Source: Telopea speciosissima (taxonomy: Eukaryota > Streptophyta > Magnoliopsida > Proteales > Proteaceae). From it: a stretch of DNA of 64,000 nt. Location: positions 48,599,043 through 48,663,042 of the forward strand of contig NC_057926.1 in the NCBI RefSeq assembly GCF_018873765.1. Direction: 5' to 3'. The translations under genes were made by a program, and so were the position numbers. Below, in pieces: positions 31,392 through 43,200 of the stretch. Position 1 is the first letter of the stretch. Each line of letters begins with the position of its first letter. The notes under the pieces are model-generated. The model did no database searches and was not told the DNA's origin. It worked only from the letters and a program-made list of their open reading frames with translations.

Positions 31392-33657
31392 TTCTCTCTC
31401 TCAATGAGACCTTGTTATGAGGTTGAGTTCTCTCATGTTGATGAATAAGTAGTTACTATTCTTATTCTTTTTTCCATTTCTATGTGTTTACCAGTTCAAG
31501 AAGATATTGGAAGAGTCACATTGTTGCTATATACATCTTTAGTGTCAAGAGCACCACATATATTATAAGCTCAGTTTGATACATTTATGTTTTTATTTCA
31601 TTTTCTTCTGATCATTCTTGATTTTCTCATGTCATAGATAAATCATTCTTACCAAGTAGAGATCCAGAGTGGTATTTTTTTGGACCACGGGATCGAAAAT
31701 ATCCGAATGGATTCAGGACGAATCGAGCAACTCGAGCTGGATACTGGAAATCAACAGGGAAGGATCGGAAGGTTACTTATCAGAATCGAGCCATTGGAAT
31801 GAAGAAAACATTAGTCTATTACAGAGGTCGAGCTCCTCAAGGGATCAGAACAGATTGGGTCATGCATGAATATCGGTTAGATGACAAAGAATGCGAAGAC
31901 ACCATGGGTATTCAGGTTGTTTGTGTATTAGAATTTTGAAAACAATGATGATGATCACAATGTGGGAAAAATTCACAAAAAGAAAAAAGTTTTAAGTGAG
32001 CTTAACCAACTGTTTGATCTTGATAATGCATGGACCACATGTTATAAGTTGTTTGAGTTGATAGCTTGGCAATTCTAGCAATGAATGAGGCATTAATCAA
32101 GATCAAATGGTTGTTTAAGGCCCTTAAACAAAGGATTAACTTAAGTTTAAAATAAAAAAAAAGGACATACTCAGTGCATGAGGCTCCCGCCATTGCGGGG
32201 TTTGGGGAGAATCATAATGTATGCAGCCTTACCCCTGCTTCACGAAGAGGTTGTTTCTAGAGACTTGGTCACAATGGAGCAACCTTACCGTTGCACTAGA
32301 GTCTACATTCTACAATAAATAAATAAAAAAGAGCCTACCCAGTGAACGAGGTTTCTGCCACTACGGAGTCTGGGGGTGTCATAATGTACTTAGTTTACCC
32401 CCATTTCATGGAGAAGCTGTTTCCTGACTTGAACCCGTGACCACTAAGTCGCAATGGAACAACCTTACCGTTGTGCCAAGATCCGCCCTCTACAATAGAT
32501 TATCATTATTTGTCACCATGATCATCATCAATATCATAATTGTTTTTGTGGTAGTTTTTCTTGATTTCTAAAAGAAGTAGAGGTCAAAACTATTTTCAGC
32601 CATTCCACTGAAGTGACCTTCCAAATTCTTAGTCTAGGGCATATTCAAAGTTTTGCTTGACAAAAACACAAAAAGCTAGCAAGCTTAGATGGTTGTTGCT
32701 GAATTGGTGCCATGGACTAAGGTAAAGAGACCCTTTACATGTTAAAACCACCAACCAACCAGAGAGAGGTGGTAGCTTTAATGCTGTAAATTGGGTAAAG
32801 AGACTCTTTACATGTTAACAGGCACCAAATCAGAGAGAGGCACAAAGCTTTAATATATGTAAATAGACCCTTTACATGTTAACAGCAACAACCAAAGAGG
32901 GGTGTTGGAAGGGGATAATGAACGTGGGTTAACCATGAGTTGCATGGAAAGTTAGTTTTAGTCCTTCTCTTTTCCTTTTCTCTTTTATTCATTCTAGACT
33001 TTGAATTGACCAATCAGTTAGATATATTCTTTACTTCTTGTACTCCTACAAATCAGTTTAGAAACAAAAACTTGACTTCACTTTAGCTATTCTAATGAGA
33101 CAAAAGCATCATCCACCCATGACACAAGCCTAACCCTTCTATTAAATATTATATACTAACTTATAAAGAAATGAGACCAATCTAACTTAAAGCAAAATTC
33201 ACCCTTCACTTTCATTGGTGTCGGCAGCTTTTTCCTTTCTTCCCAAAATACCCTTCTAATCATTCTATTAGAGGGACTTCCAAGTGTATAACGGGGGTTG
33301 TAGGCTTGTTTGTAGCCGATGTGAGACTAGTCTTCCAATAAATTAGACTAACTATATATGTTTCATTGCTCGCAGGATACTTATGCTTTGTGTCGTGTTT
33401 TTAAGAAGAATGGCATATGTAGCGAAATTGAAGAGCAAGGGCAAAGTAGTTTATCACTAATTGAGAGTTCTCAAAGGATAATCAATGATTATGAAACTAT
33501 GTCACCAGATGTGCCTGTTGGATCATCATCATCATACATTGAAGATGAAGATAAAGAAGATGCATGGATGCAGTTCATTAGAGAAGATGCATGGTGTTCT
33601 TCTAATTCCAATATAGGTAGTGAAGATGCATCATATGTTGGATTCTCAAATAATTAA
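30953..33657 (+). CDS. Short NAC transcription factor (NAC gene 1)
   Basis: Three exons: 30953-31109, 31638-31915, 33376-33657; 238 aa. The NAC domain is complete (residues about 5-155): [91 protein letters not shown]. Exons 1 and 2 have the same lengths (157 and 278 nt) as in the long minus-strand NAC gene at 35-39 kb. WKSTGKD replaces the usual WKATGKD. The C-terminal part is only about 80 residues, acidic, with [11 protein letters not shown] matching [11 protein letters not shown] of the long gene. It lacks a membrane anchor. NAC proteins bind CGT-core DNA as dimers in the nucleus; target genes cannot be told. Intron 1 starts a few bases before a long CT tract; intron 2 holds two Au SINEs. 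Confidence 0.88.
31118..31402. repeat. CT tracts and 82-base tandem repeat in intron 1 of NAC gene 1
   Basis: CT runs at 31118-31166 and 31356-31402 flank a tandem repeat. CATATCAGTCATATG starts at 31166 and again at 31248, giving a period of 82 bases and about 1.9 copies up to 31325. Confidence 0.8.
32163..32309 (-). mobile_element. Au SINE, copy 1 (intron 2 of NAC gene 1)
   Basis: Read on the minus strand, the element has the tRNA-like head (GCAACGGTAAGGTTGCTCC) and the Au body (GTAAGGCTGCATACATTATG, CCCGCAATGGCGGGAGCCTC, ATGCACTGAGTATG). About 147 bases, moderately diverged. Au SINEs are widespread in flowering plants and use LINE machinery. Confidence 0.85.
32329..32490 (-). mobile_element. 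Au SINE, copy 2 (intron 2 of NAC gene 1)
   Basis: Full-length-looking copy next to copy 1. Head GAGGGCGGATCTTGGCACAA, B-box-like GGTTCAAGTCAG, end CACTGGGTAGGCTC followed by an A/T tail. The nine-base word TCTACAATA occurs at 32309-32317 and at 32489-32497, a good target-site duplication, so it inserted beside copy 1. Confidence 0.88.
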
Positions 33658-35028
33658 AGTTTGTGATATTGGCTAATGGGTTGAGATCGAATTACATAAT
33701 TGGATATAATTCTTGTTGTAATAACAGATAACTTTATTGAAAGTATGTAGATTTTCTTAATTGTTTAATTGTATGTATTTCCTCTGTGAGGGTTGTGACT
33801 TGCAGTTTTATGGCAAGTCATTAATACAATATGGTTCTATTGGTTTGGGTTTTCCTCCATGTGAGGTTGTATGGGTGTATCTTCTGGAATATTAATGATG
33901 TAACAAATTCTACCTAACTCTTCCCAATCTCTACTTAGGCGTAATTATGAGGCAGTACTTTGCCCACCATAAATGTGACTAGTACTTGTTGGGAACTAGA
34001 ATTGTCCCACTAATCAACAATATAAGAGGGAAAAGCTGTCAAAAAAGGGCTATCTACTGTCAGGAAGAAACCTTAGGACTAAGTGAAGCCACTTGGAAAG
34101 AGCTACCTACTGCCAAAATGAGAGCCACCGATGACGACAACTGCAAAAGTGTGGTGGCCTATTCTGTGCCTAACGAGGGTTTGATCTAATGCATGGGCGC
34201 TAGATTGGGCCAACCTAGTATGGGATAGGTTAAAGGGTTTGATTTAACATATTCCATGAGTCGGTCAAGTACCTAACACATTCTCCCTTGCTAGTCTACT
34301 CTTTTTATCTCACCCCTGCCCCCCTCTTCAAACAATCTTCCTCAGCAAAATTCCTCTTTAACTAGATTAGAAATTACTATGACAATGCAAGGATGCATTA
34401 ACTACTTTATGCCTGGCAGGAATGGATACTGAATAAGTAGAGGTCTGCAAATATGGCCTTTATTAAGAGCGGAATGGAGGAACAGGATACATGCATGTGG
34501 CCAAACCCAGAAGCCAGAAAGAGGTTGAGTTGAGATTTGGGGAACGTTTTCCTCCGCCTGTGGAGAAGGGTTCACCCACCATCCTAGGGTCTTAACAACT
34601 CCCCCCAGTACGTGGTCGAAAATACCACTAGACCTATCCTAGCACCCTACAACTCGGCGGTGAGTCAAGGGAAAACTCAGCCCTCGAGATTTTATTAAAG
34701 CATTTTTCATTTGACAAGTTAAAATTTAGAACTCTTCTCTGCATTATTCAGAACACACTGAAAGAATAGATAACCATAGACACTATGAATATAAAAGAGA
34801 ATGCTTCATTTCCATAGAAAATCTGCAACTGTTACTGTCAGAAACCTCAAACATTTAAATCCATCTTTGGACTACTTCAACAAATATAATCTTATGAGTA
34901 TATATGAAATCCCCCTGTTAAAAAGCTAATTAATTCCAACAAATAATACAAGCTTGTTAGCATGTATAGAATCCCCAACTATGATACAATTTTTAGAGAA
35001 TTAAATTACAGGTTAAAAGTCTAAGGCA
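33658..35028. other. Convergent spacer between the two NAC genes
   Basis: Holds the 3' UTRs of both NAC genes. Near 33988 the sequence TGTTGGGAACTAGAATTGTC, followed by CCCAC and ending towards ACCTAACA at about 34275, resembles a short LTR-like terminal sequence; the call is weak. No gene is seen. Confidence 0.4.
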
Positions 35029-38000
35029 TCATATGATGTAACCCCAATTGGCATAAACAACCAAAGCAATGGTGAGTAATAACCATTTGTTGTGTGGAAG
35101 CACACTAGAGTTAGCAAACCAAACATTATTGAATGGGGGAGAGCAGCTTGTCTCTCTTATCTCCATCATGGTTTTTCCATTAGTAGAGAATTCATCTCTT
35201 AATACCAAGTTCTCCGAATTCGCTCCAAGATAGATACAGGATGTCAATAGAAGTGCAAGTATATGGATACCAGCATTTGTTGTATCATTAATTAGGCTCC
35301 ATCCACTCCTCCTCTTCATTGCACTCCTGATTCCCCTAAACTTATCTCTTGCAAATGCCTTGAATTTACTCAAGAAAGTGCCATTTTGAGGTCTTGATGA
35401 TGGATCTGCATTCACCATGGGGAAGTCATATATCATCAATGGATTCAGATGGACCTGAACAGTCTTCGAAGGCTCAATTCGATGGAAGAATGTCTCTGCT
35501 ACTTGGCGACTCGAAATGAACATCCCATGGTTAACTTCAACTTTCTCATATACTTCAAAGGTTGGGTTACTAGAGAAATTGGTCAAGTCATCATCTTGAG
35601 AGAAAATTACATTTGGGTTGTTGCTGGTAAATTGCAAATCACTTGTCTCACTTTCATTGAAGTTGTTGAAGTCCTTGAAGTTATCATCATCAATATTTTC
35701 ATCTGCAAACTAACTTTTCATCAATTTATGGAAATGAAATGAAAATGGATAAACAAGAGAATAAGTTGGCAAGGAATAAGATTGATGGTAAAGTGCATAC
35801 CCTTGATCATCAACTCCTCTCTTTGGAAATTTGAAACATTTTCTATAGGCACAGTCTTGTGTTCTTCCATCATTCTCTGTTTCAATAAACAAATCCATTA
35901 GATTAAAAATTTTAAAAATAAATTTCTTTGGGTGAATGAATAATAGATTCAACTCCCCCCCCCCCCCCCAAAAAAAATGGAGAAAAGAATAATAAAGAAG
36001 AAAAACAAAGGAGAAAACTCCACAACAAAAACAATGACCCATCCCTCAGGAGGCAATTCCATTTAATTCAAAGCCTTAGGAGGGAAGCACAAATACATTT
36101 TGAATGGGTTATAGTCCAAGAACCAGATGAGCAGCATTTTTTAAGAACAAGTCTTACAAAATCATGGGCAACTCCATCAATTGGTTGGTTCTTGGAGTGG
36201 AAGACATTTATATCTCCTAAACATTTTTCTTTGAAGAGAAATATTGTACATTTTCTTGAGGAATTAAGCATTGCATCTTACCTTCTCTAGATCTTTGTTG
36301 GGCATCCCCACCCCTCGCAAGTTCTCTACTACTCTCTCAGTCTTGAACTCTTCCTCCAAATCCCCAATGTCAATAAACCTTGACTGATCTACTCCCCATG
36401 ATTTCTCAGTAGTTCTCGAGGAACAAATATCATTAGCTTGACAAAACTGTGGTTTTTCTTCCATTTTTTCTATTTCAGCTAAGGAAGCAAATTCATCCAA
36501 ACTAACATAGTTTCCTGGCCATGAGACTTGAAAGTTGGATTCATTTAGGAGCTCTTGAGAGGCACAAGCAACTGAAAGAATTTCCTGCAATATGTCAGTT
36601 TCATTTGTGTTGTTACGAAAGGAACCCACTTGAAGCGGCTTTGATTCATTGATTTCAACTTGAGGGAAGTCATCCACTGCCAATGCAGGCAATGAGAGTC
36701 GATGTTGCAACCTTGCACACTCTAGTGCAATGTCCACCTGCAAAAAAATGGACATAAAGTATTGAATTTAGAACATTTGGAAAAATAGGATACTATTAAG
36801 GTGAGAATCCCACATCAACTGTGGATGCTCAAACTATCAAGTATAAGAGCCACAAGAGGCCACCCCACTTAGAACCAATTGGCTTTAAGATGGAAACTTA
36901 ATATAGTATCAGAGCATGTATATTGGGCCTCCGTCAATGATGGGCCCTGCTCCACCCACAAAGACAGAGCCCAAGAAGGTCTGCCCGTAAGAAGGAGTAT
37001 TGAGGTAATAATCCCACAAGAGGCCACCCCACTTAGAACCAATTGGTTTTAAGATGGAATCTTAATTTATACAAAAGGGTTTGGAAAAGATTGGAGACTC
37101 TTACAATATTGTGATATAATTTTACCTTAGATGGAAGGCAAGAAATACTGCCATGATTCTGGAAAGCTGGGGTTGGAAAACCAAAGGGATCTTCTGCCAA
37201 GAATTGCATCCATTTCCCATCTGTTGGATCATTGTTCCCTAGTGATGAACATCCTGGAATTGTATCTGGTGAACATGTATCTGATGGAAAAGGATAACAA
37301 GAGCTGCTGTCTATATCATCACCTCTTCTCTCAGGAGACAGCTCTAGGGCAGATGATTGATCATTCGGCGTCATTTGATACCGGTTAACGTATTGGATAC
37401 CATAATGTTCTGCAATCTTAGGGCCAGGAGCTGTCTTCTTAAATATACGACATAGCGCATAAGCATCCTGAAAGATCACAAAAAACGCGTTCTTCTGGTC
37501 ATCGAAGCAAAATTTTCGGAACATGGTATAGTATGTTCAAGAAAAAAAAGGACTAGAATTAGAGGAATCTACATGAGAATACATTCCTTCTATGTTAGCC
37601 TATTGCAATTGCTTCATAATAGAGCAATTGGAGTCATAGAATTAGGGTTAGACCTGCAAGCCTGTGGCATTTTCGCATTCTCTTTCATCAAGTCTATATT
37701 CATGCATAATCCAATCAGTTCTAGCACCATGAGGTGCCCTTCCTCGGTAGTAAACTAGGGTTTTCTTCATGCCAACCGCACGCATCTGTGAATTCACCTT
37801 CCTGTCCTTCCCTGTTGCTTTCCAATAGCCAGATTGAGTTGCTCGGTTAGTCCTAGATCCATTAGGGTACTTTCGATCTCGAGGGCTAAAGAAGTACCAC
37901 TCAAGATCTTTGCTTGGTAAGAATGATTTCTCTGCAAAAAAATAAAATAAAATCATCAAACTCAGTTTCCCAAACTGAGTTAACTCATCTCAATTGATTA

Positions 38001-39144
38001 TTTGATTTATGGGTTTCAATAGTTCATAAAATGGAAGACCAACAATTCACTCATCTCATAGATCTCTGCCTAGAGCTTATGATCTTAAAAAAATGTTAAA
38101 CAGGAAAGTAATAGGTTGCGTGGAACTCATATCTCTTGAAGACCATGCAATCCTTTTATACCTTTCCCTTTTTTTTTTTTTATTAAAACTTGCTACTACC
38201 TTTCTTGCATCTCTAATTTCCCATGGACCCACCTAAATTTTATATGCTTTATTAAAGAAAAAAAGTACAAGAACTATAATCAATCTCTCAAGTTTATTTC
38301 CTTTAGAATACTCATGGAAAATTAAACATAAACCAAGTTTTCCAATCAAAGTAAATATGATATAATCTATATAGTTCCTCAAAAAGAATAATTGAATTTC
38401 TTTAACCAAAAGGCAAAGCAAGGAGTGGTCTAATGAAAGTTAGGAGACATTTGTAGGTTTCTTTTTTCTTTTTATTTTTTAATTCGACCTTCCTCTCCAC
38501 GCCCCTTGAAATGAAGGTCTATAATATATAATTTTTTTATTTATTATTTGATGGAAAAAAATGGCATACCCAGTGCACAAGTTTCCTATCAGTGCAGGGT
38601 CTGGGGAGAGTCTTAATGTACGCAGCTTTACCTCTATTTTCGCAAAGAGGTTGTTTCCAAAATTGAACGCGTGACCTCTTAGTCACAATGGAGCAACTTT
38701 ACCGTTGTACCAAGGCCCGTCATTTGAAGTACAACCTACATAAGTCTATCTTAAGTCTAGGTTGGTGATGGTGTAAGTGGTGGTGGTTGCTCATAAAATT
38801 AATATTGTTTTATTAATTAGAATTAAATGTATAACCTACCCATCAAAAAAAAATCTTTGGTTACAACAAGATTGTAACATTACTTTTTTTGCCCTTCAAT
38901 GAGGATAAATCTTATTGAATAAAATGTATAACCTAAAAGCACCAAGCCTGGACTAAAATGGAATAGTTATGAAGATGAAGATGATACCTGGTAAATCCCA
39001 AGGCTCACATTTGTAGAGATCGACTTCGGGAATGACCTCGAGCTCAATCTTCCGGCCATTAATCTTTCTTTTGAGATAGTAAGCGACGAGTTCCTCGTCG
39101 GTCGGGTGGAATCGGAAACCAGGAGGAAGAGTTACTGGTGCCAT
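35029..39144 (-). CDS. Membrane-anchored NAC transcription factor (NAC gene 2, NAC045/NAC086/NAC028-like)
   Basis: Six exons on the minus strand: 39144-38988, 37931-37654, 37467-37126, 36737-36282, 35876-35801, 35702-35029; 660 aa. The NAC domain is full and canonical: [90 protein letters not shown]. This sequence is typical of the NAC045/NAC086/NAC028 group, which includes phloem sieve-element enucleation regulators. The tail has an acidic WMQFLAED segment, a coiled [11 protein letters not shown] region, a basic stretch ([17 protein letters not shown]) and two hydrophobic segments: [15 protein letters not shown] (582-596) and [16 protein letters not shown] (643-658), the last at the very C-terminus. 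It is therefore probably an NTL-type factor released by proteolysis or alternative splicing. The start is the Met of MAPVTLPPG. Exon 5 is read in a frame different from the long open frame over it. Confidence 0.88.
36790..37066 (+). mobile_element. TRIM-like LTR element in an intron of NAC gene 2
   Basis: Fossil miniature LTR element. Two similar terminal stretches (about 36792-36903 and 36998-37063) share CCACAAGAGGCCACCCCAC and CTTAGAACCAATTGG. Directly after the first lies AGTATCAGAGC, matching the usual initiator-Met tRNA primer-binding site. It has no coding capacity, as expected for a TRIM. It appears degraded and rather old, with a shortened second terminal repeat. Confidence 0.6.
38552..38722 (-). 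mobile_element. Au SINE, copy 3 (intron 1 of NAC gene 2)
   Basis: Minus-strand copy with head GACGGGCCTTGGTACAACGG, body GTAAAGCTGCGTACATTA and end GTGCACTGGGTATGCC followed by an A/T tail. All Au copies seen lie in introns and all in the same orientation. Confidence 0.85.
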
Positions 39145-39650
39145 TTGTTTTGGAACTTCTTCTGATCTTTCAATTAAACTTGAAAAGGAAAATGGTAGAC
39201 CAGCCTCAAATCCAAAAAAAAAACAAGGAGACCAGCCTTGGAAATCACTAACTGTACACTCTAAGATTAACGTACAAAACCTGAAACAATAGTCCAACAT
39301 CAAACCCAATTAGAAAAAACATGAGAGAGAAAGAGAGAGAAAACTAATAAAACCCATGAATTCAATACTAAGTAGCTAGAGAGAGAAGGAGCTAAGAAAG
39401 ACCAGAGAAAGAGAGAGAGACCTTCAGAGGAGGAGGTCCAAGTGATGATAAGATGATTGCAGAAGGAGAGGGGATTGGTTTGGGAGACTAGTTGAGGTTT
39501 TAATAAGAATACAAAAAGAGGAGAAAAAGCAACCACCCCTGCCACCCCCCCCCCCCCCTACCCTTTGCTTTTTCTCTTTTTCTTCGTTTGTGTTTCCATG
39601 TTTTGATGCTCGTTATCGTTCCCTGTAAGCTCTCTCTCTTTCTCTCTCCT
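39145..39650 (-). promoter_or_regulatory. 5' UTR and promoter of NAC gene 2
   Basis: Purine-rich on the plus strand (GAGAGA runs at 39320-39430), so pyrimidine-rich on the transcribed side, as is common in plant 5' UTRs. A C-run lies at 39545-39558. No clear TATA position was fixed. Confidence 0.35.
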
Positions 39651-39808
39651 ATTGCCGAGCTGCTCGGCAGGACCGTGCTGCCCAGACACGGTGTTGCGCG
39701 TAAAGATCGCCTTATCCCCACTCGGTCAAGGTGTTTGGCAGGGGTAAGGCTGACATTGCGCATAGCACCGTGTCTGGGTAGCACGGTCCTGCCGGGCAGC
39801 TCGGCAAT
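39651..39808. repeat. Foldback element F1 upstream of NAC gene 2
   Basis: A nearly perfect palindrome of 158 bases: ATTGCCGAGCTGCTCGGCAG and the complementary CTGCCGGGCAGCTCGGCAAT at the ends, GACCGTGCTGCCCAGACACG opposite CGTGTCTGGGTAGCACGGTC inside. The loop carries CTTATCCCCACTCGGTCAAG. Confidence 0.85.
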
Positions 39809-39863
39809 AGAGGATCCAAATTCTAAATTTGGATCTCTCTCTCGATCCAAGATCCAGGATCCA

Positions 39864-40038
39864 GATCCTCTACTACCGAGCTACCTGGCAGGACCGTGCT
39901 GCCCAGACACGGTTCTGTGTGCAATGACCGTCTTACCCCCACTCGGGCAAAGCGTTTGGACAGGAATAAGGCGGACATTACGTACAACATCGTGTCTGGG
40001 CAACACGGTCCTGCCGAGTAGTTCGGCAATAGAGGATC
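39864..40038. repeat. Foldback element F2 upstream of NAC gene 2
   Basis: Second copy of the same family, same orientation, 175 bases including GATCCTC / GAGGATC ends. Inner arms GACCGTGCTGCCCAGACACG and CGTGTCTGGGCAACACGGTC. The loop has GCAATGACCGTCTTACCCCC and CACTCGGGCAAAGCG. Confidence 0.85.
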
Positions 40039-42728
40039 CAAATTGCTTGATCCAATGCTGCGTTGCTTGTCACTATGAAGTTCCAAGTGTCAAGATGTAA
40101 TTGGATGCAATGCCGACCTTTTGTGAGAAGACTAGTCAAATGTCCGATGTGGCAAAAGTTCAAATAGCCAACAAAGAATTTCGGCGACGTTATGAGAATA
40201 GAATATCGTTTTCTCACGCTGATACTTTCCCTTCAATACACCGCCGATTTATTGGTTTTCTTTCCATTACGTCATTATTACGTCAAACATCAGTTTTCAA
40301 AGATGAGACATCTTAAACATTATTTTCTCAAACATTGGATACGTTAGGTGTAATTTATTTATCATAAAATATAAAAAAAAATTGGACACACCGCCAATGT
40401 ACCAACTTCCCCCCTTGAAATGACCTGGCCCCACACCCCATCCCTCTCCCCATTGATTTCACCCACTAATTTACAGTGCACAGGTGGTGTGTCTATCCCT
40501 CTCCTTAAAAATAATATCTCTATATTAATAAAACTATTTTCGGTGGTAGAAACCAGTGCTACTCCTACTGATACTAAACAATCATCAAATTTTTAATGAT
40601 AAAATAATGTTTTCAACACCTTTAATTAATTATCGGTGCTACATTTACCTTATTCATGGCATTATTTTTTGGACTTGTTTCCCTCTAGTCATAGAGGATG
40701 GATCACCCACCATCTTAGGGTTCACAAATCCCTCCTAAGGTTTTAGTATATTTCAAAATACCCTCTCAATACCCTGTTTCGCCCTCTCCCACCCTGCGGT
40801 GAATGGGATCCAATGGTACCTATTCACCGTGGATGAAGGGAAACTTGGTCCTTAAATTTTTTTACCAACTCTATAAGTAAGAAACATGATCAGAAACTAT
40901 AACTACTGAGATTGATTAGTTGGGAGTTGGGACACAATTGGCAGGGGATTCCAAATGATAATAAATAAATAAATAAACCACGACCAATGTTAATAGCAGT
41001 GCTTTTTAGGCATTCTGCAACAGTAATTACCACCGCTATTGCAGTTTTCTTGTAGTGTTGGGAATGGAAAATTATCCTCTCCAATTTCTTAAAGTGCGGC
41101 AGTGCGACAGTGCTAGGTGGAGATGTTGACACCTGACAACTGTTGCATCATATCCAACCATTCATATTAATGAGCTCAGACCATTGGAGAGGATAATAAT
41201 TGCCGATTAAACGCAAAAGCTTGAAAGAATCCCAAACTCAAAAACATTGCTTGCAGTGGAAATGATTGTTGGAAAGAGAGGCTACATTAAGTTGGTTTCA
41301 TTGAAGCGCTGGCTACTGGGCTTTGTGTATGTTCCTGTGTGTGTGAATCAAAATCTCTTCTCTAGCTAACATTCTTTGTGTTGTTCTTGGCTTTACCATT
41401 AATTGACCACTTTTTTAACATACTTAAATGATGCTTTGCATGGAATTCAGGTCAATCAGAAAAATCAAATTTCGAGCTAGGGATTTGATTTTTCTCTTGA
41501 CCCAAATGTTCTTGGTAGTAATTCATACTTTGTCCACCCTTCCCCTAGATGAGGTTTTTTTTGCCATGTGAACTAGTTGATTGACCACATAGTCACACCA
41601 ATATTATGCAAAGGCCCCAAACAAACCCATTCAATGTATAAAGGAAAACAAAGTTACTTTCTTGCAAATGCTTCCAACATGGGGATGTCCTGCTTATGGT
41701 AAGATGGGAATGTGTTGTCAAGGAAAAACATAACATAAAGAAAGGACCTTCTAGGCGTCACTATATCTAGTGAAATATAACATTTTTCTATTTTTCACGT
41801 GATAGTAGATGGGTTAGTCCATATGATAGAGAACTAGGCAATCGATCATCTCACTAGTACAATTTCAGCTTAAAATTAATAGATGTAGTTAAAATTCCAA
41901 AAATTATATTTTGTATTTTATTTCATCTCCATTTGATGATATTTTGGTAATTTTACTAAAACTTTGATTTAGAGTTTGAGAAACTTTCCTTACTTACCTT
42001 GGAGTAAAAATTGGTAATTGAGATGTATGTGAGGTCCTCTATCACATTGACTAACTCATTTATATCCATTTCTTTTAGGGTTTTTCTTCCCCGTCATTAG
42101 AGGTGCCTGAACATATGGGAGTAGATGGAATTGATTGAATTTGAGGAAGAAATTTAACTGTAGCCGATTTTGATTATTTCTAAGATGTCCAAAGATTGCA
42201 ATTGTCTCATCAGACTTCCACATAGCAAAACAGCTATGCCAACCACCAATTTTGTCCCTAGATTGCCACCCACTAAAACTTTCACATCGTGTTGTTGATT
42301 TTTGAGAACTTCTTGCATTTTTTCTTGTATTCACACTAGTGGGAAGAGGAATCTTACAAAACATAAGGTGATTAATGGGATATTAATTATCATTGAGATT
42401 TAAGACTATAAATTGATTGTTCCCTAGCTTGTGGTAGTTAAATGGATGCGTGGATGATGCTCAATCCACATGGGAAGGTCATTGTAGGTATCCTAATTAT
42501 TTGTCATATGGTAGTTTAGTTGGGATTCAAATTTTGTGGGTAGGTAGACCCCAAAATCACCTACTTGCATATCAAAATTTCAACTCAAACGGAGTTTGCC
42601 AAGTGGTAAACAGAGCTATGAAGAATTTGGTGTACGAGAGACAATACATTAATATTGGTTTAGAAATACGTGGACAAACATGTGGATGCATGCCAATACA
42701 TCAAAGGGAATTGGCTAATCCAATCAAT
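40039..42728. other. Intergenic, no gene seen
   Basis: AT-rich. The open frames here are short and lack protein-like composition. Nothing recognised by eye apart from poly(A/T) tracts. Confidence 0.4.
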
Positions 42729-42860
42729 TTGGATCCTCTGTTGCCGCCTGCCCATGCAGCCAACGTGGACCTCACTTGGGTAGGGTGCTCGGACAGTGGG
42801 TAGGGCGATCATTTCGCCCCTGCCTATGTGAGGCTGCACGGGCCAAAGGATCTGAATCCC
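42729..42860. repeat. Foldback element of the GGATCCTCT/AATGACC family
   Basis: Ends GGATCCTCTGTTGCCGCC and GGGCCAAAGGATC; inner arms GCCCATGCAGCC and GGCTGCACGGGC. The middle has GGGTAGGGCGATCATTTCGC. Clearly related to F1/F2 but more diverged. Confidence 0.6.
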
Positions 42861-43064
42861 CAATCCAATAGTGGTTGGATGCATGCGATATAATTGAATT
42901 GGGTTCTAAAATTTGACAAGCAACTAATCTAGACCATGTACTTCTATCTAATGGTCGGATTTGCCACTTCATTATTCTGTATGCAACAGTCAAATGAGTT
43001 GTCAAGAAAACCCTCATTATGTGGGTCATGCAAAAATATTTAGTAATAAAATTTAACGAAAGTT

Positions 43065-43200
43065 TTATCTGTGGGAGGGCATGGCTCCTGTGAGTGTGGA
43101 AGCATCAATAGGACAGGCATTTTCGCTTTTCGCCTCTCTATGTCTGGGTACATGGGCCATACTTCCCCCTCCCCACCACCAGAAACATTTTTCTCTAAAA
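43065..43200. repeat. Foldback element with GGGCATGGCTCCTGTG end
   Basis: Shares GGCATGGCTCCTGTGTG-like start, CATCAATAGGACAG core and TATGTCTGGGTACA end with the element at 62155-62310. The two are diverged copies of one family. Confidence 0.6.

Noticed and set aside
35710-36042. Open frame of 110 codons over exon 5 of NAC gene 2
   Set aside because: Wrong frame. The phase forced by exons 4 and 6 gives the [10 protein letters not shown] segment, which fits NAC tails better.
39588-40100. Open frame of 170 codons with an internal repeat
   Set aside because: It is the translation of the two GC-rich foldbacks; the other strand is open as well for the same reason.
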